In this document: positions 17,762 through 27,486 of the stretch, one piece after another
Layout of the letters: every line of letters begins with the position of its first letter
Numbering within the stretch: position 1 is the stretch's first letter
Notes under the pieces: generated by a model
Database searches by the model: none
What the model saw: the letters and a program-made list of their open reading frames with translations, nothing else
Told to the model about the DNA's origin: nothing
DNA from: Salinarchaeum laminariae
Lineage (GTDB): Archaea; Halobacteriota; Halobacteria; Halobacteriales; Salinarchaeaceae
DNA: 64,000 bases
Reading direction: 5' to 3'
NCBI RefSeq assembly: GCF_023204835.1
Contig: NZ_CP096270.1
Location: 1,922,001-1,986,000 of the forward strand
Made by a program: the position numbers and the translations under genes

Positions 17762-19015
17762 ATGTCCTCGACAGACTCACTCGGCATCGGTTTCGTCGGT
17801 GCCGGATTCATCACCGAGACGTTCCACGCCGAAACGCTTCGCGGCATTCGCCACGCCCACGGCGCGGGAATCTACAATCCCACGACGAGCACGGCCGAGC
17901 GAGTGGCCGACTCGATCCGCGAGACCGAGTGCGGTGATCCGGCGGTCCACGAGTCCGTCGGCGAACTCACTCGCGATCCGGACGTCGACGCGCTCTGGAT
18001 CACCAGCCCGAACTTCACCCGCGTCGACGTCGTGGAGAGCGTCGTCGAAGCGATCGAGGACGGCGCGGAGCTCACGGGCATCGCGATCGAGAAGCCACTC
18101 GCGCGAAATCTCGCCGAAGCCAGGCGCGTCGTCGAACTGATCGAACGGATCGACGTCGCGCACGCCTACCTCGAGAATCAGGTGTACATGCCGGGCGTCG
18201 CGAAACTCAAGGATCTCCTCTGGGACGGTGCCGCGGCGACCGGCCGCCCTTACCTCGCCAGATCGGCCGAAGAACACGCCGGGCCCCACTCCGCGTGGTT
18301 CTGGGACGGCGAGAAGCAGGGCGGCGGCGTGCTAAGCGACATGATGTGTCACTCACACAAGGTGAACAAACATCTGCTCGAGTCCGCCAGCGGTGAGGCG
18401 CTCACGCCGGTCGCCGTGAGCTGTGACCTCTCGACCCTGAAGTGGACTCGAGACGAGTACGCCGACGAACTCGCGGAGAACTTCGACGTGGACTACCGAT
18501 CCGAGCCATCGGAAGATTACGCCCACGCGACCGTGTTCTACGAGACCGAAGACGGCGAGATCGTCGTGGGTGAGGCCACGAACAGTTGGTGTTACGTCGG
18601 CACCGGACTCCGGATCACGATCGAGCTACTCGGCCCGGAGTACTCCGGGACGATCAACACGCTCGAATCTGGAACGGACGTGTTCTTCTCCAGCGACGTG
18701 GAGGACGAGACGGGCTACGTCGTCGAGAAACAACAGGCTGGCCAGGGCGAGATGCCCGTCATTCCCGACGAGGCCAACGCCTACGGCTATCTCCAGCAGA
18801 ATCGCCACGTGGTCGACGCCTTCCGCGACGGTGAGAACGCTCGCGAAGACCTCTACGACGGTCTCGAAGTCGTCGAGCTCTGTATGGCCTCCTACAAGGC
18901 TGCCGAGGAGGGCGCGCGGATCGTCCTCGACGACGTCGATCTGGAGGACTACGTCCCAGAGCCCGCCCGTGGCGAGTTCGATCCGAGTGCGGCGGGCCTG
19001 ACCGGAGACGACTGA
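17762..19015 (+). CDS. Gfo/Idh/MocA family oxidoreductase (4)
   Basis: A 417-residue paralogue of the gene at 8343-9569: LWITSPNFTRVDVV, AIEKPLARNLAEA, AGPHSAWFWDGEKQGGGVLSD, IELLGPEYSGTI and CMASYKAAEEG are all shared. Here the glycine box is the conventional GIGFVGAGFI, so nucleotide binding is more canonical than in the paralogue. EKP holds the catalytic Lys. Divergent from glucose dehydrogenase with 228 bases between, so the two may share control. The C terminus is extended by about 12 residues over the paralogue. Confidence 0.87.
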   Translation: MSSTDSLGIGFVGAGFITETFHAETLRGIRHAHGAGIYNPTTSTAERVADSIRETECGDPAVHESVGELTRDPDVDALWITSPNFTRVDVVESVVEAIEDGAELTGIAIEKPLARNLAEARRVVELIERIDVAHAYLENQVYMPGVAKLKDLLWDGAAATGRPYLARSAEEHAGPHSAWFWDGEKQGGGVLSDMMCHSHKVNKHLLESASGEALTPVAVSCDLSTLKWTRDEYADELAENFDVDYRSEPSEDYAHATVFYETEDGEIVVGEATNSWCYVGTGLRITIELLGPEYSGTINTLESGTDVFFSSDVEDETGYVVEKQQAGQGEMPVIPDEANAYGYLQQNRHVVDAFRDGENAREDLYDGLEVVELCMASYKAAEEGARIVLDDVDLEDYVPEPARGEFDPSAAGLTGDD

Positions 19016-19123
19016 CCACTGAGAGAATGAGAGAACGAGTCTGAGGGAGTGCGCGAGACAATTCTGGCAGGAGCGGAGTTCGCTTCAGTGGTTTGTTCGA
19101 CTACTGGATAGTGCCGTCGACCG

Positions 19124-20278
19124 CTACGCCAGGTCGAACTGCTCGGCGGCCTGGTCCACGTCCTTGTCGCCGCGTCCGCTGCAGTTGATGACGATGACGT
19201 CGTGCTCGTCGGCCAGATCCTCCGCGAGCGCGATCGCGTGGCTGGTCTCCAGAGCAGGAATGATCCCCTCTTCTTCGGAGAGCGTCCGGAAGGCCTCCAG
19301 CGCGCGGTCGTCCTCAACGCCGACGTATTCGGCGCGGCCCACCTCGCGGAACATCGCGTGCTCGGGGCCGACGCCGGGGTAATCGAGACCTGCCGATACG
19401 GAGTGAACGTCGACGTCCTCGTCGATGACGCGTGTCTGCATGCCGTGAAGGACGTCGTCGGTGCCGGTGTCGAGCGGGGCGGCGTGGCGGTTCGAATCCG
19501 CGCCCTCCCCACCGCCCTCTGCGCCGTAGAACGCCACGTCGTCGTCGCGGAAGGCGTGGAACAGCCCGATCGCGTTGGAGCCGCCGCCGACGCAGGCGAC
19601 ACAGGCGTCGGGAAGCTGGCCCTCACGCTCCTGGATTTGCTCGCGTGCCTCTTGCCCGATGACGGACTGGAACTCGCGAACCATTCGTGGGAACGGGTCC
19701 GGTCCGACGACCGAGCCCACGAGGTAGTGGGTGTCCTCGACGTTCTTGGCGAAGTCCTCGAGCGCGGCGTCGACGGCGTCCGCGAGCCCCTCACCCCCTT
19801 GCGTGACTTCGTTGACCTCGGCGCCCATCAGGCGCATCCTGAAGACGTTCATCCGCTGGCGCTCGACGTCCTTCGCGCCCATGTAGATCTCTGTGTCGAT
19901 GTCGAGCATCGCGCCGACCATCGCCGTCGCGGTGCCGTGCTGGCCCGCGCCCGTCTCGGCGATGAGCCGCTCTTTCCCCGCGGCCTTCGCGAGCAGGCCC
20001 TGCCCGACGGTGTTGTTGATCTTGTGTGCGCCGCCGTGGAGCAGATCCTCGCGCTTGAGATAGATCTCCGCACCGAAGCGATCCGAGAGGTTCTCGGCGT
20101 GATAGAGCGGCGTCGGCCGACCGGCGTACTCCTCCAGCGTCTCGCGAAGCGACGCCTGAAACTCGTCGCTCGGAACCACGTTCTCGAATGCCTCGGTGAG
20201 TTGCTCGAGTGGCTCCTCCATGACCGGCGGGACGTGCCGTCCCCCGTAGCTGCCGAACGCACCGTCGTCTGCTGTCAT
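19124..20278 (-). CDS. trpB: Tryptophan synthase beta chain
   Basis: A 384-residue PLP enzyme of the TrpB1 type. Seen: FGSYGGRHVP near the N terminus, HKINNTVGQG with the PLP Lys, LIAETGAGQHG with the catalytic Glu, GGGSNAIG phosphate-binding loop, and INCSGRGDKD at the C terminus. It joins indole and serine to make tryptophan, normally in complex with TrpA. No trpA or other trp gene is nearby; the convergent neighbour is an oxidoreductase and the upstream gene is hflX, so this trpB stands alone. Confidence 0.95.
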   Translation of the reverse strand: MTADDGAFGSYGGRHVPPVMEEPLEQLTEAFENVVPSDEFQASLRETLEEYAGRPTPLYHAENLSDRFGAEIYLKREDLLHGGAHKINNTVGQGLLAKAAGKERLIAETGAGQHGTATAMVGAMLDIDTEIYMGAKDVERQRMNVFRMRLMGAEVNEVTQGGEGLADAVDAALEDFAKNVEDTHYLVGSVVGPDPFPRMVREFQSVIGQEAREQIQEREGQLPDACVACVGGGSNAIGLFHAFRDDDVAFYGAEGGGEGADSNRHAAPLDTGTDDVLHGMQTRVIDEDVDVHSVSAGLDYPGVGPEHAMFREVGRAEYVGVEDDRALEAFRTLSEEEGIIPALETSHAIALAEDLADEHDVIVINCSGRGDKDVDQAAEQFDLA

Positions 20279-20377
20279 ACCGAGCGAAAGCCGTCGGCGC
20301 TCGCACTAATACGTATCGACATTCACGTACATCGATGGTGAGGGATATCCAGTTCGTGCCATATGTTCACAATGTCC

Positions 20378-21682
20378 TCAGCGGCCGGGGAGCTCTTCCG
20401 CTTGCGTCTTCAGGCAATTCGCCGCGACAGGGTGTCCACTCGCGACGATCCGCACGGACTCGCCCTCGTAGCTGGCGGTATCGACCGACAGCTCGTCGTA
20501 GGCCGTCGAAATCAAACGCATCGTCTCCGGACAGTTCGGCAGCGTGAGATCGACCGTTTCAGATGGAACAAGATCGGCGATCCGTCCCCGGACCGTCTCA
20601 CATCCCACTCCATCGAGCGCGCTGATCGGAACCGGATCCGCTCCAGACAGCCGATCGCGAATTTGTCGCCGCCGGGCTGACAACTGCTCCTCGTCCACGG
20701 CGTCGACCTTGTTCGCGACGGGGAGCACCGGCGCGTCGGTCCGATCGGTAAGCGTTTCGACTGCCGTCTCGAGGCGCGTTTGGAAACGCTCCTGCGGCGC
20801 GCTCGCGTCGAGGACCAGCACCACCGCGTCCGCTTCCTCGACGGCACGCAGCGTCGACCGGAACGACCGAACGAGCCAGTGTGGCAGGTCGCTCACGACG
20901 CCAACCGTGTCCGTCAGGAGGACGCGCCGTCCCTGGATCGTCGCTCGGCGCGTCGTCGTCTCGAGCGTTTCAAAGAGTCGATCCTGAACCGTGATTCGCT
21001 CCGTCAGCTCCGGCGAGTCCTCGCTCGTGGCAGCCTCATCGAGTGCGCTCTCCTCGTCGGCCAGCCGTCGCAACAGCGTCGACTTGCCGGCGTTCGTGTA
21101 GCCCGCGATCGCGACGTGATCGAATCCGGCATCGCTCCGCCGCTCACGCCGCTGCTCGACAACTGCTCTCGTCGAGTCGAGTTCGTTCTGCAGGGCCTCG
21201 ATTCGCTCGTCGATGTGTTTGATCTCGCCCTGTTCGCTGGCTTCGAACTCACCCAGCGTCCGGCGCTCGTTCGCGGCGTCCTCTTCGAGTTTGAGCGCCG
21301 CCCGCACCCGCTTCCGTTCGTACCGTAGTTCGGCGAGTTCGACCTGTAGCTGTGCGGTCCGGTCGGTCGCGCGATCCGCGAAGATCTCGAGGACCAGCCG
21401 GTATCGGCCGAGCACCCGCGTCTCCGGCGGGCACAGTTCTTCGAGGTGGTAGGCCTGCTGTGGCGTCACCTGATCGTCGATCACGATCGCGTCGGCGTTC
21501 GTTTCTGCTGCTAGCTCGGCCAGCTCCTCTGCCTTTCCGCGCCCGACGTGGTAGGTCGAATCCTCCGTGCGCCGCTGGCCGATCGTCTCGATCACCTCGT
21601 AACCGGCGGTCTCCGCGAGGCCGCGCAGTTCGGTTGCATCGATCGGTTCGTCTCGTCGTCGCCGTACCGCGATTGCTTGCAT
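20378..21682 (-). CDS. hflX: GTPase HflX
   Basis: A 434-residue protein with the N-terminal HflX subdomain (VGRGKAEELAEL, IDDQVTPQQ, ETRVLGRYRLVLEIFADRA), a central coiled coil (GEIKHIDERIEALQNEL) and a G domain: G1 GYTNAGKST, G3 DTVG, G4 NKVD. HflX binds the 50S subunit and splits stalled or stress-hibernating ribosomes in bacteria; the archaeal protein has the same build. It starts at MQAIAVRRR. Single gene with 99 bases to trpB downstream. Confidence 0.94.
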   Translation of the reverse strand: MQAIAVRRRRDEPIDATELRGLAETAGYEVIETIGQRRTEDSTYHVGRGKAEELAELAAETNADAIVIDDQVTPQQAYHLEELCPPETRVLGRYRLVLEIFADRATDRTAQLQVELAELRYERKRVRAALKLEEDAANERRTLGEFEASEQGEIKHIDERIEALQNELDSTRAVVEQRRERRSDAGFDHVAIAGYTNAGKSTLLRRLADEESALDEAATSEDSPELTERITVQDRLFETLETTTRRATIQGRRVLLTDTVGVVSDLPHWLVRSFRSTLRAVEEADAVVLVLDASAPQERFQTRLETAVETLTDRTDAPVLPVANKVDAVDEEQLSARRRQIRDRLSGADPVPISALDGVGCETVRGRIADLVPSETVDLTLPNCPETMRLISTAYDELSVDTASYEGESVRIVASGHPVAANCLKTQAEELPGR

Positions 21683-22109
21683 GGATTACCCGTAGCTGTC
21701 GCTCTCGGTTCGATCCGTCGCGGCGCCGATCGAACGCGGCTCGCCAGCCGCCGAGACGGCTGGCGACGCCTTCGAGCGCGACGGACGCGCCGCTCCAGAC
21801 CGTCGTGTTCGAGAGCGTGCCGCAGATGATCCACCACCGAATCGTGGCCGTCCCCGCGCTGACGGTCGCTCGCTACAGCAACCAATTCGACGGGACGAGA
21901 GATGACGGCGACCAGCTGACGGGGAGCCGTGCGAGGATCGAACTCGCGAGCCAGCGACGAACGCTCCCGATCAGGCGAAAAGGGTCATCGGACGATCACT
22001 GGTACCGCTGAGAGCGTCAAAAACGTTCCGCCGGGACACTGCGGATCGTTCACTCTTCGACTTGACTGTCACCGATCGTTCACTCTTCGACTTGACTGTC
22101 ACCGATCGT
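21683..22109. other. Non-coding gap with a T-arm-like sequence and tandem repeats
   Basis: No plausible protein is seen in 427 bases. The minus strand at 21930-21946 reads GCGAGTTCGATCCTCGC, a perfect 5-bp stem with a TTCGATC loop matching the tRNA T-arm consensus, but no matching 5' half follows, so no tRNA is called. The right end is a 30-bp tandem repeat, listed separately. Confidence 0.5.
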
Positions 22110-22121
22110 TCACTCTTCGAC
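22044..22121. repeat. 30-bp tandem repeat, 2.6 copies, running into a gene end
   Basis: The unit starting GATCGTTCACTCTTCGACTT recurs exactly at 22044 and 22074, and its first 18 bases recur at 22104-22121. The last partial copy covers the stop codon (22110-22112) and final codons of the MazG-like gene, so the repeat looks like a tandem duplication of that gene's 3' end. Confidence 0.85.
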
Positions 22122-22424
22122 GCGTTCGAGCACGATGCGGTCGTCGAAGCCACCACGCTCGGCTGCCTTCTCCGCTCGTAGCGCCTCGAGTCGGTCCCGA
22201 TCGAGATCGGTCTGCTTCCGGTAGGCGTCGATCACCGCGAGGACGTCGGCGAGTTCGTCCGTCTCGCCGCTTTCGGCGAACTCCTCGGCCTCCTCGACGA
22301 GCTTCGCTCGGAGGCGGCGCTCGTACTCCTCGTCGTCGGCGACGTGGGTGATCGGCTCCTCGCCGTCGGCCCGGATGACGGCCGGGATCTCGTCACGGAC
22401 GAGTTTGTCGTACTCCCGTCCCAT
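22110..22424 (-). CDS. MazG/HisE-like nucleoside triphosphate pyrophosphohydrolase
   Basis: A 104-residue all-helical protein. [14 protein letters not shown] is the usual start of this small family; the metal-binding motif is LVEEAEEFAES...ELADVLAVIDAY (EExxE and ExxD). It should hydrolyse a (d)NTP or related nucleotide to monophosphate and pyrophosphate, as a house-cleaning enzyme. Its ATG shares one base with the gyrA stop (TGATG), which makes it the third gene of the gyrB-gyrA operon and argues for translational coupling. A GTG one codon upstream is an alternative start. Confidence 0.82.
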   Translation of the reverse strand: MGREYDKLVRDEIPAVIRADGEEPITHVADDEEYERRLRAKLVEEAEEFAESGETDELADVLAVIDAYRKQTDLDRDRLEALRAEKAAERGGFDDRIVLERVEE

Positions 22425-24988
22425 CACTCCTCGCCGTTCGACTCGGACTCCACGTCGTCTTCGGCTGCCTCGCCGGCATCGTCTTCTACTTCTATTTCCG
22501 CTTCTTCCGCTTCTTCCGCTTCTTCCTCTCCTTCCTCGTCGTCGCTCACGTCGAGTACGGCGACGTCTGCTACCTCGTCGCCCTCCTCGACGCCCATCAC
22601 GATGACGCCCATCGTGTTTCGACCGACGACGGAGACGTCGGCGGCGCGGGTTCGCATGATCTGGCCATCGCGCGAGTAGAGCACGAGATGGTCGTCGGCG
22701 TCGACGGCCTCGACGGCGACGGTCGACCCGTTACGATCGACGGTCTCGATGTCGACGAGTCCCTTGCCGAAGCGGGACTGTGGGCGATACTCGGAGAGTT
22801 TGGTGCGCTTGCCGTAGCCGTTCCTGGTGACGGTCAGCAACTCGCCGTCGGCGTCGGAGATCGCCGTGATCCCCGCGACAATGTCGTCGCCGACGAGCTC
22901 GATGCCGCCGACCCCGCGGGCGCTCCGGCCCATGGCGCGGGCGTCGGTTTCGGGGAACCGGATCGCCATTCCGCCCTCGCTGGCGATCAGGAGATCGTCG
23001 GTGCCGGAGGTCATCGCGGCGTCGACGATCGCGTCGTCTTCGTCGACGTCGGCGGCGATGATCCCAGTCGAGAGGACGTTCTCGAAGGCGGTCGCGACCG
23101 TCCGCTTGACGTAGCCCTCTCGCGTGGCGGTCACGATGTACTGGTCGGTGTCGATCTCGTCGTAGGCCAGCACCGTGGCGATGGACTCGTCGTCCTCGAG
23201 GTCGAGGACGTTGACCGCCGCCGTCCCGCGGGCGGTCCGGCCCATCTCGGGGATCTCGAAGCCGCGAGTTTCGTAGACCTCGCCGGACTCGGTGAACCAG
23301 AGGAGCGTGTCGTGCGTGTTCGCGGTGACCACCCTGTCGACCCGGTCGCCCTCCTTGACGTCGGCGCCGATCACGCCCTTGCCACCGCGCCGCTGGTCGT
23401 CGAAGCGCGCCGCGGGCATCCGCTTGACGTAGTCCTCCTCGGTGAGCACGATAACGGACTCCGCCTCGGGGATGAGATCCTCGTGGGTAACCGTGCCGTC
23501 GTCCTCGATGATCTTCGTCCGGCGGTCGTCGTCGAACTCCTCCTGGACCTCGCGGAGCTCCCGCTTGATGACCGCCATCAGCTCGTCCTCGTCGCCGAGG
23601 ATGGTTTCGAGGCGCTCGATTTCGGCCTGGACGTCCTCGTACTCTTCGCGGATCTCCTGGGCCTCCATCGAGGTGAGGCTGCCGAGCTGCATTCGAACGA
23701 CGTGCATCGCCTGCTCCTCGGTGAAGTCGAACTCCTCCTGCAGGCCGTCGACCGCCTCCGACCGGTCCTCGGAGTTCCGGATCAGCTCGACGACGGCGTC
23801 GATGTTGTCGAGCGCGTGGAGTCGGCCTTCGAGGATGTGCGCGCGGTGTTCGGCCTCCTCGAGATCGTACTCGCTGCGCCGGCGGACGACCTCGCGACGG
23901 TGGTCGACGTAGTGCTCGAGGGCTTGCTTGAGCGTCAGGACCTGGGGCTGCCCGTCCACGAGCGCGAGCAGGATGACGCTGAACGTTCGCTCGAGGTGGT
24001 GTTCGAGCAGCTGATTTTCGACGAGTTCGACGTTCGCGCCGCGCTTGCACTCGACGACGACGCGGACGCCCTCGCGGTCGGACTCGTCTCGGAGGTCGCT
24101 GATCCCCTCGATCGTACCCTCGTTGACGTCCTCGGCGATCCGCTCGACCATCCGCGCCTTGTTCTGCTGGTAGGGCATCTCCGTGATGACGATCCGGTCC
24201 GAACCGTTCTCCTCCCGTACCAGCTCGTACTCGGCGCGGAGGCGGAGTCGCCCGCGGCCGCCAGAGTAGGCTTTGTAGATCGCGTCACGGCCAACGATGT
24301 TCGCGCCGGTCGGGAAATCCGGGCCGGGGACGTGCTCCATCAGGTCCCGAACCGTCGCGTCGGGGTTGTCGATGAGGTGGACGACGGCGTCGATCACCTC
24401 ACCGAGGTTGTGTGGTGGAACGTTCGTGCTCATCCCGACGGCGATCCCCGACGCGCCGTTGACGAGGAGGTTCGGGAACGCCGAGGGGAGCACTTCGGGC
24501 TCCTGGAGCCTATCGTCGTAGTTCGAGGAGAAGTCGACGGTGTCCTTGCCGATGTCCTCGAGGAGCTCCTCGGAGATCTCCGACATCCGGGCCTCCGTGT
24601 ACCGCATCGCCGCGGGCGGGTCGCCGTCCATCGACCCGAAGTTCCCCTGGCCGTCGACCAGCGGATACCGCATCGAGAAGTCCTGGGCCATCCGAACGAG
24701 GGCGTCGTAGATCGGGCTGTCCCCGTGTGGGTGGTAGTCACCCATCGTCTCCCCGACGATCGAGGAGCATTTCCGGTGACCGGAGTTGCTGGTGACGCCC
24801 ATCTCGTGCATCGCGAAGAGGATGCGACGGTGGACGGGTTTGAGGCCGTCGCGGACGTCGGGCAGTGCCCGCCCGGCGATGACGGACATCGCGTAGTCGA
24901 TGTAACTTTGCTCCATCTCGTCCTCGACGCGGACCGTCTCCACGTCGGCGGCCTCGATGTTGCCCTCCTGTGGAAGATCGGAGCTCAT
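22424..24988 (-). CDS. gyrA: DNA gyrase subunit A
   Basis: An 854-residue subunit of the type IIA topoisomerase that introduces negative supercoils. The catalytic Tyr is Tyr130 ([10 protein letters not shown]), and the quinolone-region sequence [12 protein letters not shown] has Ser91 at the usual resistance position. The C-terminal DNA-wrapping domain carries a GyrA box (QRRGGKG) and repeated beta-pinwheel blades ([21 protein letters not shown]). The protein ends in an acidic tail of about 35 residues coded by an imperfect 9-bp repeat near 22500-22535. It lies 119 bases downstream of gyrB on the same strand. Confidence 0.97.
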   Translation of the reverse strand: MSSDLPQEGNIEAADVETVRVEDEMEQSYIDYAMSVIAGRALPDVRDGLKPVHRRILFAMHEMGVTSNSGHRKCSSIVGETMGDYHPHGDSPIYDALVRMAQDFSMRYPLVDGQGNFGSMDGDPPAAMRYTEARMSEISEELLEDIGKDTVDFSSNYDDRLQEPEVLPSAFPNLLVNGASGIAVGMSTNVPPHNLGEVIDAVVHLIDNPDATVRDLMEHVPGPDFPTGANIVGRDAIYKAYSGGRGRLRLRAEYELVREENGSDRIVITEMPYQQNKARMVERIAEDVNEGTIEGISDLRDESDREGVRVVVECKRGANVELVENQLLEHHLERTFSVILLALVDGQPQVLTLKQALEHYVDHRREVVRRRSEYDLEEAEHRAHILEGRLHALDNIDAVVELIRNSEDRSEAVDGLQEEFDFTEEQAMHVVRMQLGSLTSMEAQEIREEYEDVQAEIERLETILGDEDELMAVIKRELREVQEEFDDDRRTKIIEDDGTVTHEDLIPEAESVIVLTEEDYVKRMPAARFDDQRRGGKGVIGADVKEGDRVDRVVTANTHDTLLWFTESGEVYETRGFEIPEMGRTARGTAAVNVLDLEDDESIATVLAYDEIDTDQYIVTATREGYVKRTVATAFENVLSTGIIAADVDEDDAIVDAAMTSGTDDLLIASEGGMAIRFPETDARAMGRSARGVGGIELVGDDIVAGITAISDADGELLTVTRNGYGKRTKLSEYRPQSRFGKGLVDIETVDRNGSTVAVEAVDADDHLVLYSRDGQIMRTRAADVSVVGRNTMGVIVMGVEEGDEVADVAVLDVSDDEEGEEEAEEAEEAEIEVEDDAGEAAEDDVESESNGEE

Positions 24989-25038
24989 GCCTCACCTCCG
25001 GCCGAGGGCGTTCGATGGATCGGCCGCGTCCGGTTTCG

Positions 25039-25078
25039 GTGTCGTGTCATGTGTTGCTGTGTCGTGTGATGTGTGGCT
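25039..25078. repeat. 20-bp direct repeat in the gyrB-gyrA spacer
   Basis: Two adjacent 20-base units starting GTGTCGTGT (25039-25058 and 25059-25078) differ at two positions. They lie in the 119-base gap, about 30 bases past the gyrB stop. Role unknown. Confidence 0.7.
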
Positions 25079-25107
25079 GGGGTGTGTCCTGTGAACGCAT
25101 GGACTGT

Positions 25108-27090
<1,983 letters not shown>

Positions 27091-27091
27091 T

Positions 27092-27098
27092 CATAAAT
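27092..27098 (-). promoter_or_regulatory. TATA box of gyrB
   Basis: Minus-strand ATTTATG about 34 bases before the gyrB ATG. It sits within a short inverted repeat, GGGGATTTATGACCCC. Confidence 0.55.
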
Positions 27099-27103
27099 CC
27101 CCC

Positions 27104-27126
27104 GTGTGCGCGCTCGCGCGCGAGCG
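27104..27126. promoter_or_regulatory. Alternating purine-pyrimidine tract and 16-bp palindrome upstream of gyrB
   Basis: Bases 27104-27113 and 27115-27122 alternate purine and pyrimidine (GTGTGCGCGC, then CGCGCGCG), and 27111-27126 (CGCTCGCGCGCGAGCG) is a perfect palindrome. Such tracts can flip to Z-DNA under negative supercoiling; the bop promoter of Halobacterium has a supercoil-sensitive RY box. A supercoil-sensing role here is inference. Confidence 0.4.
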
Positions 27127-27454
27127 AGTGCAGGAACGACTAATCTTCGGGGTGTAGTCTGGTGAAGTATACTCGAACCTCCGTCGAGCAATTCCTCGTT
27201 ACTGCCCGAATGGGGCTTAGGCCCCTGGAATTCGGAGGGCTTCGGTCGTATCGGAGTACTCCTACGCTCTCCGCTGTAGGTGCTACCTGCCCCAGTAGTT
27301 GGCTGTGTGATCAATGCGGCGTCGTCGTGCGATTCTGCGAACATGCGGACGATTTGCCCGATCAGCCGGCCTCTCGGACCGTGACGGGCAACAGTAGCGG
27401 TCACCGCCGCGCCGTCGTTCAGTTTCGCTCCACTTTCACCCTGGTTGCGGACGA

Positions 27455-27461
27455 CTTATAC
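27455..27461 (+). promoter_or_regulatory. TATA box of top6B
   Basis: CTTATAC 26-32 bases before the chosen ATG at 27487, the spacing of a leaderless haloarchaeal promoter; it supports this start over one at 27445. Confidence 0.55.
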
Positions 27462-27486
27462 CATCCCGGGCGTTATCCGGTCCGTA

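Noticed and set aside
21910..22020. Complete tRNA gene on the minus strand
   Set aside because: Only the T-arm and one side of an acceptor stem can be drawn; no D-arm, anticodon arm or 5' acceptor strand.
22688..25069. 793-codon open frame on the plus strand opposite gyrA
   Set aside because: Shadow of GC-rich gyrA codons: Val/Asp/Arg-rich, no domain, while the opposite strand is plainly gyrase.
27162..27486. Small gene in the gyrB-top6B gap
   Set aside because: The frame reads into top6B in another phase, has no domain and no promoter-start pairing.
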